24,437 nucleotides of DNA from positions 1 to 24,437 of IMG/VR virus record IMGVR_UViG_3300013125_000048; one strand, 5' to 3'. Positions 1 to 8,354 of the stretch are shown here, one piece after another. Position numbers and translations under genes: made by a program. Each line of letters starts with the position of its first letter. Within the stretch, counting starts at the first letter, position 1. The notes under the pieces were generated by a model. It did no database searches. It worked only from the letters and a program-made list of their open reading frames with translations, and was not told the DNA's origin. The DNA is from a virus.

Positions 1-2532
1 ATCTACTTCAGTTGTACCAGTTACGATATTATAATCAACAATTCTAATTGGAGCATCAGCATAAAGGATCTTAGCGTTAACATCGGTTGGATCGTTTTGT
101 ACTTTGATTACTCTAGTGAATTTTCTTGGAACTGATCCTTCAAGATAACCTGGTCCACTAGGTGCAGCCCAATATGATTCATCATAATAAGCAGCTAAGA
201 AACTACCCTTAGTAACTTCTGAGTATCTATTTTTATCAACTTTAATTTGTTGACAAGTTGTAAGATCATCACCATACCATTCTTCAATTTCTACTGATTG
301 TTGCCAGTTTGATTTATTTGAATGTAAGATTAAATCGTAATCATATTTGGTTACATCTGACCAATCTGACTGGATAACTTCATAAGCAACATCTGGATCT
401 AAAGCTGATAAGAAGTTAACAGTAAGAAGATTGTTTTGATCAAGATACATTTTTAAGTATACCTTATTAGTAGTTCCGCTATTGTTATTTACATAGAAAT
501 AATCCAAGTTATTAATTACACCATTATAATAATCTTGATATAATTGTGAATAAGTTGCAACGATACCATTTTTAGTAGTTGTACCTAAAACATCATATCT
601 GGTTAATAATGTATCTGTATTTATAACACTATCATGTAATAAGAACTCATTATCAACATAGTAAAGTAAGAATGAGGTTCCTGAATAGCATGAAGATGGA
701 GTATCACAATAAATTTTAATTTTTGAGTTTGATGTTGTGGTTGCCTCAATTGGAATTACCGAAACAACTGGAACCTTATCACCAGTATCAAAAGTACCAC
801 CAGTTGTTTTAATCATAACACTCTGAGTTGAGATATTATCATAAATTTCAGTAAAACCTTGCATTAGTCTGAGATATTCATAATCGTTATATACACCTGT
901 TTGTCCTGATGTACCAAGAAACTCAATAAGCATATAGGTTCCTAATGTATCATAACTATCTGTTATAGTGGTTTGGTAACCTGTAGTTTTACCAAGTGCT
1001 ACATATGAAGCTGAACCTGCTGTTGAATTAACAGTTACTGGGTAATAATCAAGAGTATAGGTTGTACCTGATTTAAGATGATGTACATAACCTAATATAA
1101 TAGTACTTGCTAAACTATAATTGTAATCTGGTTTAACTGCACCAGTATATAGATTAGAAGATGTACCGTAGAGTATGTTAACAGAATTATCGTTAGTAAG
1201 ATATAAAACATCATATCTTGATCCAACGGTATATGTTACACTACTTAATTCAATTGAAGTGGTAGTAAATCCACTAACAACGGAACCATTAATAACATAA
1301 TAAGTATCAGTTCCACCGTCTGCGAATTCAATTGTACAAGTTGTCGTTCCAGTTACGGTTGAGCCAGAATTAAAATATATATCAAATGTATGTCCATTAG
1401 TGAATACACCAGATCTATCATTAACACCACTATTTAAATAATCTTGATTATAGCTATTAATATCGTTAGTAATAACATTATTGCTTGAATCTAGATATTT
1501 TTGTGAGTATGTTAACTCTTCTTTAAGTGTAGTTTCGTAAGACATAAATTTAATACTACTAATATCTTGTCCAACTAAAACATCACCAATAATATCAAGG
1601 TTACCAAGTTTGAAATCTGCTTCTAATAATGAGTCTTCATTATAGGTACAGAATAAACCAGTTTTATCGGTATTATTATTTACGATATTTTTAATGTACA
1701 TGTCTCTATCGTTCAAATCTTTGAAATAAGGTATTAATGAACAATCGTATTTAGCAAGAACGGTTACGGTTCTCTCATTGATAAAATTATCAACCTCAGT
1801 TTTAATTAAACCATTTCTATTGAAATAGTTACCATAAGTAGTATCATTTGATAAGGTTCTATAATCTGACCAATCACCAGCCAACACTAACACAGTTACC
1901 ATATAATCTGAAATCCATTCTCTATAATCGATATACGCTGGAACTTTTGTTCTATCACCGTACCATTCTTCTGCGGTTACGTCAAAACCAGTTATATCTG
2001 ACTTATACATAAAAACAGTGATATCTTTATCACCCATGTTAGTAATATGTAAAAGTCTTTGATTATCTTGAACACCATAGTTATTAGCTTTTACAACATT
2101 CATAAAAGCATCTGGATCTCTTTCCCAGAAATCTTGTCTATTGAAAAATGATTCGTAAGCTGAGCTTTTAACATCACTATTCTGATACTGAGAAGAAACT
2201 GAAATAGTTTGCCATTCAACCTTATCTCTATTTGGATTGGTTGCTAGGAGATTAAGTGCCCAAACTGGTCCACTTTTCAACATTTGTTTTACTGTTTTGT
2301 GAAAAAATGATCCTTTGTTTTCTAATCGTCTATCATCGTCACCAAAAATAGCAGTAAAATCAGTTGGATTTGTTACATAAATTGGTGCGTTAAAAGGTCC
2401 TTTTTTAGAAAACCCTGGGACAAGATTAATAAGAACATCCTGTACTGGAAGTTCTATAATACTGTCATCAATCTCATTAATGAAAACACCTGGCCTTTTG
2501 TATTTTCCGAAATCTTTGTCTTTAATTGGCAT
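1..2532 (-). CDS. Phage contractile tail sheath protein (3' part cut by window edge)
   Basis: The minus-strand frame is open from the ATG at 2530-2532 to base 1 (844 codons, no stop seen at the places checked), so the C-terminus lies outside the window. The N-terminus has features of T4 gp18-type sheath proteins: a start of the type KRPGVFINEID (residues 12-22), then a stretch IYVTNPTDFTAIFGDDD (51-67) and GPVWALNLL (88-96), where the sheath domain enters its core. In this family the sheath polymerises around the tail tube and contracts to drive DNA injection. T4 gp18 has 659 residues; this one exceeds 844, so it probably carries extra surface domains in the Thr/Ser/Asn-rich middle. A TATACATA box at 2551-2558 (minus strand) ends 18 bases before the ATG and could be a late promoter. 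Family call firm; exact C-terminus unknown. Confidence 0.85.
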   Translation of the reverse strand, partial: MPIKDKDFGKYKRPGVFINEIDDSIIELPVQDVLINLVPGFSKKGPFNAPIYVTNPTDFTAIFGDDDRRLENKGSFFHKTVKQMLKSGPVWALNLLATNPNRDKVEWQTISVSSQYQNSDVKSSAYESFFNRQDFWERDPDAFMNVVKANNYGVQDNQRLLHITNMGDKDITVFMYKSDITGFDVTAEEWYGDRTKVPAYIDYREWISDYMVTVLVLAGDWSDYRTLSNDTTYGNYFNRNGLIKTEVDNFINERTVTVLAKYDCSLIPYFKDLNDRDMYIKNIVNNNTDKTGLFCTYNEDSLLEADFKLGNLDIIGDVLVGQDISSIKFMSYETTLKEELTYSQKYLDSSNNVITNDINSYNQDYLNSGVNDRSGVFTNGHTFDIYFNSGSTVTGTTTCTIEFADGGTDTYYVINGSVVSGFTTTSIELSSVTYTVGSRYDVLYLTNDNSVNILYGTSSNLYTGAVKPDYNYSLASTIILGYVHHLKSGTTYTLDYYPVTVNSTAGSASYVALGKTTGYQTTITDSYDTLGTYMLIEFLGTSGQTGVYNDYEYLRLMQGFTEIYDNISTQSVMIKTTGGTFDTGDKVPVVSVIPIEATTTSNSKIKIYCDTPSSCYSGTSFLLYYVDNEFLLHDSVINTDTLLTRYDVLGTTTKNGIVATYSQLYQDYYNGVINNLDYFYVNNNSGTTNKVYLKMYLDQNNLLTVNFLSALDPDVAYEVIQSDWSDVTKYDYDLILHSNKSNWQQSVEIEEWYGDDLTTCQQIKVDKNRYSEVTKGSFLAAYYDESYWAAPSGPGYLEGSVPRKFTRVIKVQNDPTDVNAKILYADAPIRIVDYNIVTGTTEVD

Positions 2533-2550
2533 AATTTAAAAATTATTTTT

Positions 2551-2558
2551 TATGTATA
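2551..2558 (-). promoter_or_regulatory. Possible late promoter box (TATACATA) of the tail sheath gene
   Basis: On the minus strand the box reads TATACATA, one mismatch from the T4 late promoter TATAAATA, and ends 18 bases upstream of the sheath ATG. The plus-strand structural gene at 21969 has an exact TATAAATA 15 bases before its ATG. Such boxes are frequent by chance in DNA this AT-rich, so only the shared spacing supports it. Confidence 0.3.
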
Positions 2559-2677
2559 TATTAAAATATTTTTGTAAAAAAAATCAATTTTTAGCTGGCT
2601 TCTTTTTACTTCTATTATATATTAATTCTATTTTTAAAAAAAAAGTTAAAAAAACATGCAAGATATACCATTTAAAT

Positions 2678-2708
2678 TTTGCCAGATAAAAAAATAACGT
2701 TATCTTTG
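2678..2708 (+). promoter_or_regulatory. Bacteroidetes-type promoter
   Basis: TTTG at 2678-2681 and TATCTTTG at 2701-2708 are separated by 19 bases, a full match to the Bacteroidetes housekeeping consensus TTTG-N19-21-TAnnTTTG. Transcription would start around 2714-2716. That leaves almost no leader for the ATG at 2719 and makes the ATG at 2737 the more natural start of the downstream gene. Confidence 0.75.
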
Positions 2709-2718
2709 TGTTATCAAA

Positions 2719-3591
2719 ATGATAAAAAATAAAACTATGAGAAAAAATTACTTCTACAACAGGTCAGTAGCAATCACTAAAGTTTTTGATTCAGTTAAAA
2801 TTAACGAAGATCTTGATAAATTTTCCAACAAAATTGAAGACGGTTGGTTAATAACTAGTTATGATGGTCGTGAAATTTGCAGAGTTGAAGTATCTAAAAT
2901 TTATTATAATTTTGATTTTACAAATTTTTCAAAAACTATTGTTTCTGAAATTCTGAATTATTTCAATCCTGAAAAATATGCACTCAAGGCTGCTAGTGGT
3001 GTACAGGAAATTAGGCTTGTTGGTGATGAATTATATATCGATAACGAAAGGTATGAAAAAATGATTAGTATCGTTAATTCAACTGACAAATCCAAAGCTC
3101 TTTCAATGAATGTTGGCTTGATCAGATGTAATAAAGGTGAAAGACCTCTGTTCTATACCATTCTCACCAATTTCAGTAACAAACATTATAAAGCATCTCT
3201 TCCTGATAAAATTAAGGCTTTTTCTGATAATCTCATCAATTTCAATATGGATATTGATTTTCATATTAAAACTATTGAAGATTTGAAAAATAAAAATTTC
3301 TCTATTATTGATTTTGCCAAATCACTTCTTTTTGATAAAGATGGTAAGGTAATTAAATCTATGGAACTTAAACTTCGTGCACTCGGTAAAAAACTTTATT
3401 ATGAATATGGTTTCAAAAAGAACTACAGTACTCTCATGAATATGACAGCATCAAATATCGATAGAATTGATGATTTTGAAATTAATGCCAAAACTATTTA
3501 TAGCGCTTATATTGAACTGTTCAAAGATTCGGACACTTCTATTATCGCAAGAGAATCAAGAAGGGTAATAGAAGCTATTGATAGTTTATGA
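2719..3591 (+). CDS. Unknown protein, probably an early phage gene
   Basis: This 290-residue frame ends in TGA and is followed at once by a hairpin terminator, so it forms a single-gene transcription unit. I do not recognise a family. The protein is soluble, with no signal peptide or membrane segment. It mixes beta-like segments in the first half (LITSYDGREICRVEV) with helical, lysine-rich segments in the second (residues about 180-290). The promoter -7 box ends at 2708, only 10 bases before the first ATG. The in-frame ATG at 2737 (MRKNYFYN) lies 28 bases downstream of the box, in line with 14-34 bases for the neighbouring genes, and gives a 284-residue product; I favour it. The host-type promoter suggests early expression. 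No function is proposed. Confidence 0.7.
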   Translation: MIKNKTMRKNYFYNRSVAITKVFDSVKINEDLDKFSNKIEDGWLITSYDGREICRVEVSKIYYNFDFTNFSKTIVSEILNYFNPEKYALKAASGVQEIRLVGDELYIDNERYEKMISIVNSTDKSKALSMNVGLIRCNKGERPLFYTILTNFSNKHYKASLPDKIKAFSDNLINFNMDIDFHIKTIEDLKNKNFSIIDFAKSLLFDKDGKVIKSMELKLRALGKKLYYEYGFKKNYSTLMNMTASNIDRIDDFEINAKTIYSAYIELFKDSDTSIIARESRRVIEAIDSL

Positions 3592-3605
3592 TACTAAATT
3601 CTCAG

Positions 3606-3639
3606 AAAAAGTACTAATTTTAGAATTAGTACTTTTTTT
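3606..3639 (+). terminator. Intrinsic terminator after the 2719 gene
   Basis: A perfect 14-bp stem (AAAAAGTACTAATT at 3606-3619, AATTAGTACTTTTT at 3624-3637) closes a TTAG loop and runs into a T tract. It lies 15 bases after the stop codon. Confidence 0.8.
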
Positions 3640-3650
3640 CTTTTAAATAA

Positions 3651-3682
3651 TTTGGAGAATAAAAAAATGGGCATTAACTTTG
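3651..3682 (+). promoter_or_regulatory. Bacteroidetes-type promoter for the sigma-factor unit
   Basis: TTTG at 3651-3654 and TAACTTTG at 3675-3682 are 20 bases apart, an exact match to the Bacteroidetes consensus. The mRNA would carry a leader of about 95 bases before the ATG at 3784, the longest of the promoters seen here. The leader is AT-rich and contains TATATATAAG just upstream of the gene, possibly a second, later start site. Confidence 0.7.
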
Positions 3683-3783
3683 TATTAAGCATTAAAAAAA
3701 AAAATAAAAATCTTAAACTTTTTGAATTAAAAATAATAAACAAAATGTTATAGATTTACTATATATAAGTTCAAATAACAAGT

Positions 3784-4419
3784 ATGAAGAAAAACGATAA
3801 AATCAATGAACTCGAACTTAGGTTCGAAGAACGCACCGGTCAGAATTTCCAAAACTTTTACAAAAATAACAAACCAAAATTAATGTGGCATATTGCTAGA
3901 TATACTAAAGATACGAAAATTGCTGAAGATCATGTTGAAGATGCTTTCATCCAAGCCCTGTTAAATATTAACACATACAAAAGACCCGAAGAAGGTGGTG
4001 CACAGGTTAACACTTGGATATATAAGATCGCAGAAAACATTGTGAAAAAGGCACATAAAGATAGTGAAAGAATACCAACCAACTCATTGGATAAAGAGAT
4101 GGCAGAGAATTTCAAGTTATCTAACTTGATACCATACGATGATGGTAAAAGAAATAATGATGAATATAATATTTTTGTAAAAAAAGCAAATCTTATAAAA
4201 GAAACCATTTATAATTTATCAGAAAAAGACTCTAAATATAAGAAAGTTCTTATTATGAGAGAAATAGAAGGTATGGCCTATAAAGAAATTTCAGAAGAGC
4301 TAAATATAAATCTTTCTACCATTAAATCTCAGATAAAAAAAGGTAGGAATATCATTAAGAAAAAAGTAATGAAGAAATTTCAAGAAATAGATCATAACGG
4401 TAACGAAGATGAAATATGA
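3784..4419 (+). CDS. ECF-like RNA polymerase sigma factor
   Basis: The 211-residue protein has the two-domain plan of small sigma-70 family factors. A region 2 of about residues 25-92 includes helices with AEDHVEDAFIQALLNI and the NTWIYKIAENIVKK segment typical of ECF factors. A region 4 of about residues 145-197 contains LSEKDSKYKKVLIMREIEG followed by the helix-turn-helix YKEISEELNINLSTIKSQIKKG. There is no region 1 or 3. Its length is close to that of ordinary ECF factors (about 180-200). In the cell it would bind host core RNA polymerase and redirect it to phage promoters. T4 uses the divergent sigma gp55 for late genes, and an equivalent role here is possible but inferred. Its own promoter is host-type, so it is probably made early. 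Its stop overlaps the next start (ATGA), implying translational coupling. Confidence 0.85.
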   Translation: MKKNDKINELELRFEERTGQNFQNFYKNNKPKLMWHIARYTKDTKIAEDHVEDAFIQALLNINTYKRPEEGGAQVNTWIYKIAENIVKKAHKDSERIPTNSLDKEMAENFKLSNLIPYDDGKRNNDEYNIFVKKANLIKETIYNLSEKDSKYKKVLIMREIEGMAYKEISEELNINLSTIKSQIKKGRNIIKKKVMKKFQEIDHNGNEDEI

Positions 4420-4667
4420 TCTCTTACGAAAGTTCAAAATGGTATGTTAAATTATGGAGACAAAGATGGTATTTATATGCTATCTTGCTTCATTTTAAAA
4501 ATCTTATAAATGTAAATTTTTTTATAGAACTTCTCTTGGATAAGCAACTTGAAGAAAGCAGTAAAAAAGATCTTAATAAAGAGTGGAAGTATATAAAGCG
4601 TCATGTAGAATTAAGTAAAATGCATAAATTTTCGGCAAAAACTATAATTGATAGAAATGATATTTAA
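4416..4667 (+). CDS. Small unknown protein coupled to the sigma factor
   Basis: This 83-residue protein starts at an ATG that overlaps the TGA of the sigma factor gene (ATGA at 4416-4419), a classic arrangement for translational coupling and near-equal production. It begins with an aromatic-rich segment (KWYVKLWRQRWYLYAILLHF, residues 8-27), then a hydrophobic NVNFFIELLLDKQL stretch and a lysine-rich helical tail. No family is recognised. A product made together with a sigma factor is often an anti-sigma or co-activator (T4 late transcription needs gp33 besides gp55), but that is inference from position only. The tight overlap makes it a likely real gene despite its size. Confidence 0.65.
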   Translation: MISYESSKWYVKLWRQRWYLYAILLHFKNLINVNFFIELLLDKQLEESSKKDLNKEWKYIKRHVELSKMHKFSAKTIIDRNDI

Positions 4668-4668
4668 T

Positions 4669-4699
4669 TTTCTCAAATGAGAAATTAACGTTATCTTTG
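4669..4699 (+). promoter_or_regulatory. Bacteroidetes-type promoter for the rhomboid gene
   Basis: TATCTTTG at 4692-4699 is a full -7 match and sits 23 bases before the ATG at 4723. The upstream box at 4669-4672 is TTTC, 19 bases away. The bases around it form a small inverted repeat (TTTCTC/GAGAAA, 4669-4684) that could bind a regulator. Confidence 0.65.
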
Positions 4700-4722
4700 T
4701 ATTCACATTAAAAAATAATAAA

Positions 4723-5448
4723 ATGAAAAATAAAAATTATGATTTTTCGTCAAAAAAAGATGAAATAAAAAATATTTTTAATACTACAGACTTTCAAGAA
4801 TATAGAGAAAAACAGAAGAAAAAACAGAAGAGAAAAGAAGATATTTATAAAGTTACTTCTATTGGTAATTCTACCAACACAGTTAGATTTTTAATTCTCT
4901 CTAATATTCTTATATTTATTATAAGCTATATAGTACCTTCAATTGTAACTAACTTTGCTAGTTACAATATCTCAGATGAAAACTTTGCCTTCTATCAGCC
5001 ACTAACATCAATGTTCCTTCATGCCGGTATTATTCATATACTATTTAATATGATAATGCTATGGTCATTTGGAAACCCACTTGAACAAATTATTGGAACT
5101 AGAAAGTTTCTATTTATTTACTTTGTAAGTGGATTAGTATCTGGTATTCTTTGGATGTTATTTGGAACTGGTGCTGCTATTGGTGCATCCGGAGCATTAT
5201 GTGGACTATTATCCACTTTTGTTTTTATTTCACCCGAAACAAAAGTATATCTTTTCTTTGTATTACCTGTAAAAGTTAAGAGTCTGGTTTATGGATTTGC
5301 ATTATTCTCACTCATATTTGGTATACTATCTCTGATAGATCCAGTATTAGGATTTGGAATCGGACACTTTGGACATTTGGGTGGATTGATTGGTGGTTAT
5401 CTAATTACGTTATATTGGTCAAAGAAAAAACTTATTCAAACAGCATAA
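4723..5448 (+). CDS. Rhomboid-family intramembrane serine protease
   Basis: The 241-residue protein has a lysine-rich cytoplasmic N-terminus (residues 1-45) and then about six hydrophobic segments. The rhomboid signatures are all visible: HILFN (His105, Asn109) in the second membrane helix, GASG with the nucleophile Ser156, and GHFGHLGGLIGG with the catalytic His218. The family cleaves membrane-spanning segments of other proteins within the inner membrane. With the dyad and oxyanion residues intact, this copy should be active. It has its own promoter and an AT-only hairpin after the stop, so it is a single-gene unit. A rhomboid is an uncommon cargo for a phage. Substrates are unknown; host envelope proteins or a phage membrane protein are possibilities (inference). 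Confidence 0.92.
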   Translation: MKNKNYDFSSKKDEIKNIFNTTDFQEYREKQKKKQKRKEDIYKVTSIGNSTNTVRFLILSNILIFIISYIVPSIVTNFASYNISDENFAFYQPLTSMFLHAGIIHILFNMIMLWSFGNPLEQIIGTRKFLFIYFVSGLVSGILWMLFGTGAAIGASGALCGLLSTFVFISPETKVYLFFVLPVKVKSLVYGFALFSLIFGILSLIDPVLGFGIGHFGHLGGLIGGYLITLYWSKKKLIQTA

Positions 5449-5469
5449 AAAATATTGAAAATATTTTTT
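5447..5469 (+). terminator. Weak AT-only hairpin after the rhomboid gene
   Basis: AAAAAATATT (5447-5456) and AATATTTTTT (5460-5469) pair around a GAA loop and end in T residues. All pairs are A-T, so termination may be partial. It begins at the stop codon. Confidence 0.4.
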
Positions 5470-5495
5470 TATTTTAATTATTAATCGTATATTTG
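5464..5495 (+). promoter_or_regulatory. Bacteroidetes-type promoter for the VWA gene
   Basis: TATATTTG at 5488-5495 matches TAnnTTTG and ends 28 bases before the ATG at 5524. The -33 position is a T tract (TTTT at 5464-5468), a near match to TTTG at 19-20 bases spacing. Confidence 0.55.
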
Positions 5496-5523
5496 TACTC
5501 AAATCAAATAAAATTATAACAAG

Positions 5524-7134
5524 ATGGTTGATTTCTATAAACATGTGATTCCTGGACAGATGCACGAAAAGCTCACAGAAGCCGTAGTAGCAATGATGGC
5601 GACTGGTAATTTACCTTATTATGGTGAATTTGCTTTGTTCATCAATTTTTACGAATCAAAAAATAATCCGTATATTCCAACTGCTGGTGTTAATGTTACA
5701 TCAAAAGGTATGAATTTCTATTGGGATCGTAAATTTATTGACAAATTACCTCAATCTGAGATTAATTTCCTCTTAATTCACGAGGAATTTCATCTTCTAT
5801 TTGATCATGTTAAAAGAAGTGTTGGTTATGATGCACGCTCTGCTAATATTGTTCAAGACATGATTATCAATCAAATTATTTATGATGAAATTATGAAGCA
5901 GCAGGGATTAGGTCAGGGTTCTAAGCCATTTCTTAGTATTCCTAAAGATGAATTTAAAAGAAACAGTGCCTTATTTATTCCTAAAGAATACAAAGGTGAA
6001 GCAATCTTTGAAGATTTATATGAATGGTATGTTAATAAGAAACGTGAATGGCAGGAAAAAAATAAAGAAGCTATTCAGAAAATGCGCAACGAATCGAACA
6101 AATGTCCAAAATGTGGTTCACCAATGAATCAGCCAGGTGATCAGTCTGGAGATAAATCAGGTGATGAAAATGGAGAGGGAGAGGGTAAAGAACAGAAAGA
6201 TCAGAAAGATCAGAAAGGAAAAGGAAAAGGAAAAGAAAAATCTAACGAAAATAATGAAAATGGTAATGATGGAAGTGGCGGTGAAAGTGGTGATAATAGC
6301 CAGAGTAATAAATGTCCAAATTGCGGTCACGAAAATCATAATAATAAATCTCGTCAGGGTCAGAAAGATACTTCAGGTAATGATAGATATGGTAAATATG
6401 GTAAAAATGATGCCGAATGCTATTCGTTAGAAACCATTTTTGAAGGTGAAGAACGTGAAGAACAGAATACTCTTGATGCACATCTTGGTGATGAAATTCC
6501 TCAGGAATTAAAAAGAGAAATTGTTGAGAATGCAATGACTAAATTGAAAAATAGAGGTTTAAACTCTGGTGATGTTGAATCTATTCTTAATAAACTTCGT
6601 AAAACCAAAAAAGATTACTTAAAAGAAATTAAAAGAACTATGAGTAATCATATCTTTGGCTCCAAGAAAGAAAAAACCATCGTTCGTCCTAACCGTAGAG
6701 GTATTTCTGGTCTTAAAGGTCACAAAAAATATAAGAATGAAATTAACGTTCTTCTAGATACTAGTGGAAGTATGGGGGGAAGTTTTGAAAAAGTTCTCTC
6801 TTATATCTTCCAGAATGACATTCAGATTAATCTTATTCAGTGTGATGCTCAAATTCAGCAGGTTCTTAAAATTAAAGAAAAAAAAGAGCTTGAAAAGATG
6901 AGGATCAGGGGATTGGGCGGGACTTCCCTAATGCCAGGACTTGATTTTATTGCGGAAAAGAAAAATAAAATCTATATGTATAACACGGTGATTCTTACTG
7001 ATGGCTATACAGATTCTTTAAATTTCAGTAAGATCAAAACAAAAACCTTGATTTTGTCCACCGCAAGTAAATGTCCGATAGATCACGATAATGGTCGTGT
7101 TAAACAAATTACAGACATAGATAAGCAAGATTAA
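5524..7134 (+). CDS. HExxH metallopeptidase-like / VWA domain protein (COG3864/DUF2201 type)
   Basis: The 536-residue protein has three parts. The N-terminal domain (about 1-175) carries a zincin-type motif, HEEFHLLFDH, with His86, Glu87, His90 and His95. A charged, low-complexity linker (about 185-300) contains two CxxC knuckles, Cys194/197 and Cys264/267, that could bind one zinc as a split ribbon. The C-terminal part (about 405-536) is a von Willebrand A-like domain with an intact metal site, LLDTSGSMGG (Asp412, Ser414, Ser416), a later GGTSLMPGLDF and VILTDGYTD. This order matches the predicted metallopeptidases of the VWA-like type that pair with MoxR ATPases in bacteria. Such an ATPase lies downstream at 10676. 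The target is unknown. It ends at a strong bidirectional terminator. Confidence 0.8.
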   Translation: MVDFYKHVIPGQMHEKLTEAVVAMMATGNLPYYGEFALFINFYESKNNPYIPTAGVNVTSKGMNFYWDRKFIDKLPQSEINFLLIHEEFHLLFDHVKRSVGYDARSANIVQDMIINQIIYDEIMKQQGLGQGSKPFLSIPKDEFKRNSALFIPKEYKGEAIFEDLYEWYVNKKREWQEKNKEAIQKMRNESNKCPKCGSPMNQPGDQSGDKSGDENGEGEGKEQKDQKDQKGKGKGKEKSNENNENGNDGSGGESGDNSQSNKCPNCGHENHNNKSRQGQKDTSGNDRYGKYGKNDAECYSLETIFEGEEREEQNTLDAHLGDEIPQELKREIVENAMTKLKNRGLNSGDVESILNKLRKTKKDYLKEIKRTMSNHIFGSKKEKTIVRPNRRGISGLKGHKKYKNEINVLLDTSGSMGGSFEKVLSYIFQNDIQINLIQCDAQIQQVLKIKEKKELEKMRIRGLGGTSLMPGLDFIAEKKNKIYMYNTVILTDGYTDSLNFSKIKTKTLILSTASKCPIDHDNGRVKQITDIDKQD

Positions 7135-7136
7135 AT

Positions 7137-7165
7137 AAAAAAGCCAGTTAAAAACTGGCTTTTTT
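7137..7165. terminator. Bidirectional terminator between convergent genes
   Basis: A perfect 13-bp stem (AAAAAAGCCAGTT and AACTGGCTTTTTT) with an AAA loop is flanked by A and T tracts, so it can stop transcription from both sides. It separates the VWA gene from the convergent HNH endonuclease gene, whose stop codon overlaps it. Confidence 0.85.
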
Positions 7166-8186
7166 ATTTAATTATATCATCAACTATTTTCAATTTGATT
7201 TTAATTAATAATTTTGGCTCATATATCATATTCTTTTTTCTAGAATTTATATATTTTTTTGTAATACATAAATTATCTATTTCACCAATAATCTCTGGTT
7301 TGATGTTATTAACAAATCCGTAATAAATAGGAATCTTATGATCGATTGATGGATATAATCTTGAATTTTTCTTTAATAAAAAATTATTTATTATTAATTC
7401 TCCATCATAATAATCATAACCATTCCATTCTTCAAGTAATTTTTTACTGAACCTTCTACTAATTTTATTCACATCTTTCTTATACAAAAAAAATAAACTT
7501 CGTTCTTGTGAATTAATTATATTTCTAGATTCTAATCTTTTTTTTATTAATTCTGGTACAGATCCATTATGTTTATAACCATATTTTTTCATACAAGTAC
7601 TTTCTGATTTTAATTTATATTCTTCAGTCTTACTATAATTATCAACACCATATTTCTCTATACATGTTTCTTTTCTTTTATTTAAAATAGACTGTTTCTT
7701 ATCCATATCTAAAAATATTCTAATATTAGTTTGTTTTACTTTATTTTTAATATCGTAATTTTCAGAAGCATTTTTATAACCATATCTTTCTACACAAGTA
7801 TTTTCTTTTTTATTTTTTATTTCTTTATTTTGTAAAGAATAATTACAACCATATTTAATATTCATAGTCCTAATCGTTTTTTCCATATTAAAAGAATCAT
7901 CTTTTCCATATCGTTCATTATTTGTAATTTTTGTTTTTTCGAATTTGCAATTACTACATAAATATATATTATTCAATTTTAAACATTTATAATAATCTTG
8001 ATATCTTATACTTTTAATATTTCCACATTTCTCACATTTGCAATTAACTTTCACTCTAGATGAAGGTGTCAAATCATCTACTTTAATTAATAATTCTTTT
8101 CTACACTTTGCATCATAACCTTTATTTATATAATGCATTATACTATGATTGTTTGGCTTAACAAAAACATATTCATCTATTATCAT
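7164..8186 (-). CDS. Free-standing HNH-type homing endonuclease with KYG repeats
   Basis: The 340-residue, lysine-rich protein starts with a zinc-knuckle region (CKCEKCGNIK and LCSNCK, about residues 49-82). It continues with at least five imperfect repeats built on T..(R/K)YG (ERYG, IKYG, ERYGYKN, EKYGVDN, KKYGYKH). It ends in an HNH-like core: IDHKIPIYYGF (Asp282, His283), EIDNLCI (Asn305) and YINSRKKN (Asn314, Lys317). This layout is common in phage-borne homing endonucleases, where the repeats bind DNA and the HNH core cuts. The gene opposes its neighbours and starts inside the stop of a small RHH gene (ATGA overlap). It is probably a selfish insertion that spreads to related phages. Confidence 0.75.
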   Translation of the reverse strand: MIIDEYVFVKPNNHSIMHYINKGYDAKCRKELLIKVDDLTPSSRVKVNCKCEKCGNIKSIRYQDYYKCLKLNNIYLCSNCKFEKTKITNNERYGKDDSFNMEKTIRTMNIKYGCNYSLQNKEIKNKKENTCVERYGYKNASENYDIKNKVKQTNIRIFLDMDKKQSILNKRKETCIEKYGVDNYSKTEEYKLKSESTCMKKYGYKHNGSVPELIKKRLESRNIINSQERSLFFLYKKDVNKISRRFSKKLLEEWNGYDYYDGELIINNFLLKKNSRLYPSIDHKIPIYYGFVNNIKPEIIGEIDNLCITKKYINSRKKNMIYEPKLLIKIKLKIVDDIIK

Positions 8187-8326
8187 TCTTTATTCTTTAT
8201 TTTTTCAAATTCCATTTTAATAAGTTTCTCAATCCATTCATTCAACTTAAGTGAATTTTCCTTTGCATATTTCTTTAATTCTATATGCAAATTCTCATCT
8301 ATTTTTATATTTTTTAAATTTCTCAT
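8183..8326 (-). CDS. Small ribbon-helix-helix (Arc/CopG-like) DNA-binding protein
   Basis: A 47-residue frame from the ATG at 8324-8326 ends in a TGA that overlaps the ATG of the HNH endonuclease. Its sequence fits the ribbon-helix-helix fold: a short beta strand LKNIKIDENLH (residues 4-14), helix A IELKKYAKEN, the turn SLKLNEW, and helix B IEKLIKMEFEKI. RHH proteins bind DNA as dimers and are usually autorepressors. Coupling to a homing endonuclease suggests it limits the expression of that nuclease, or helps its DNA recognition (inference). An array of 10-bp direct repeats, the spacing on which RHH dimers commonly stack, lies 29-66 bases upstream of its start. Confidence 0.7.
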   Translation of the reverse strand: MRNLKNIKIDENLHIELKKYAKENSLKLNEWIEKLIKMEFEKIKNKE

Positions 8327-8354
8327 TATGTTATATATAAATATTTAAAAGTCA

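Noticed and set aside
6137-6535. Several overlapping frames on both strands inside the VWA gene
   Set aside because: They arise from the low-complexity Gly/Asp/Lys linker of the real gene and have no start context or neighbours of their own.
8336-8343. Exact TATAAATA on the plus strand as a late promoter
   Set aside because: It is about 100 bases before the next plus-strand gene, with repeats and a host-type promoter in between, and this motif is expected by chance several times in such AT-rich DNA.
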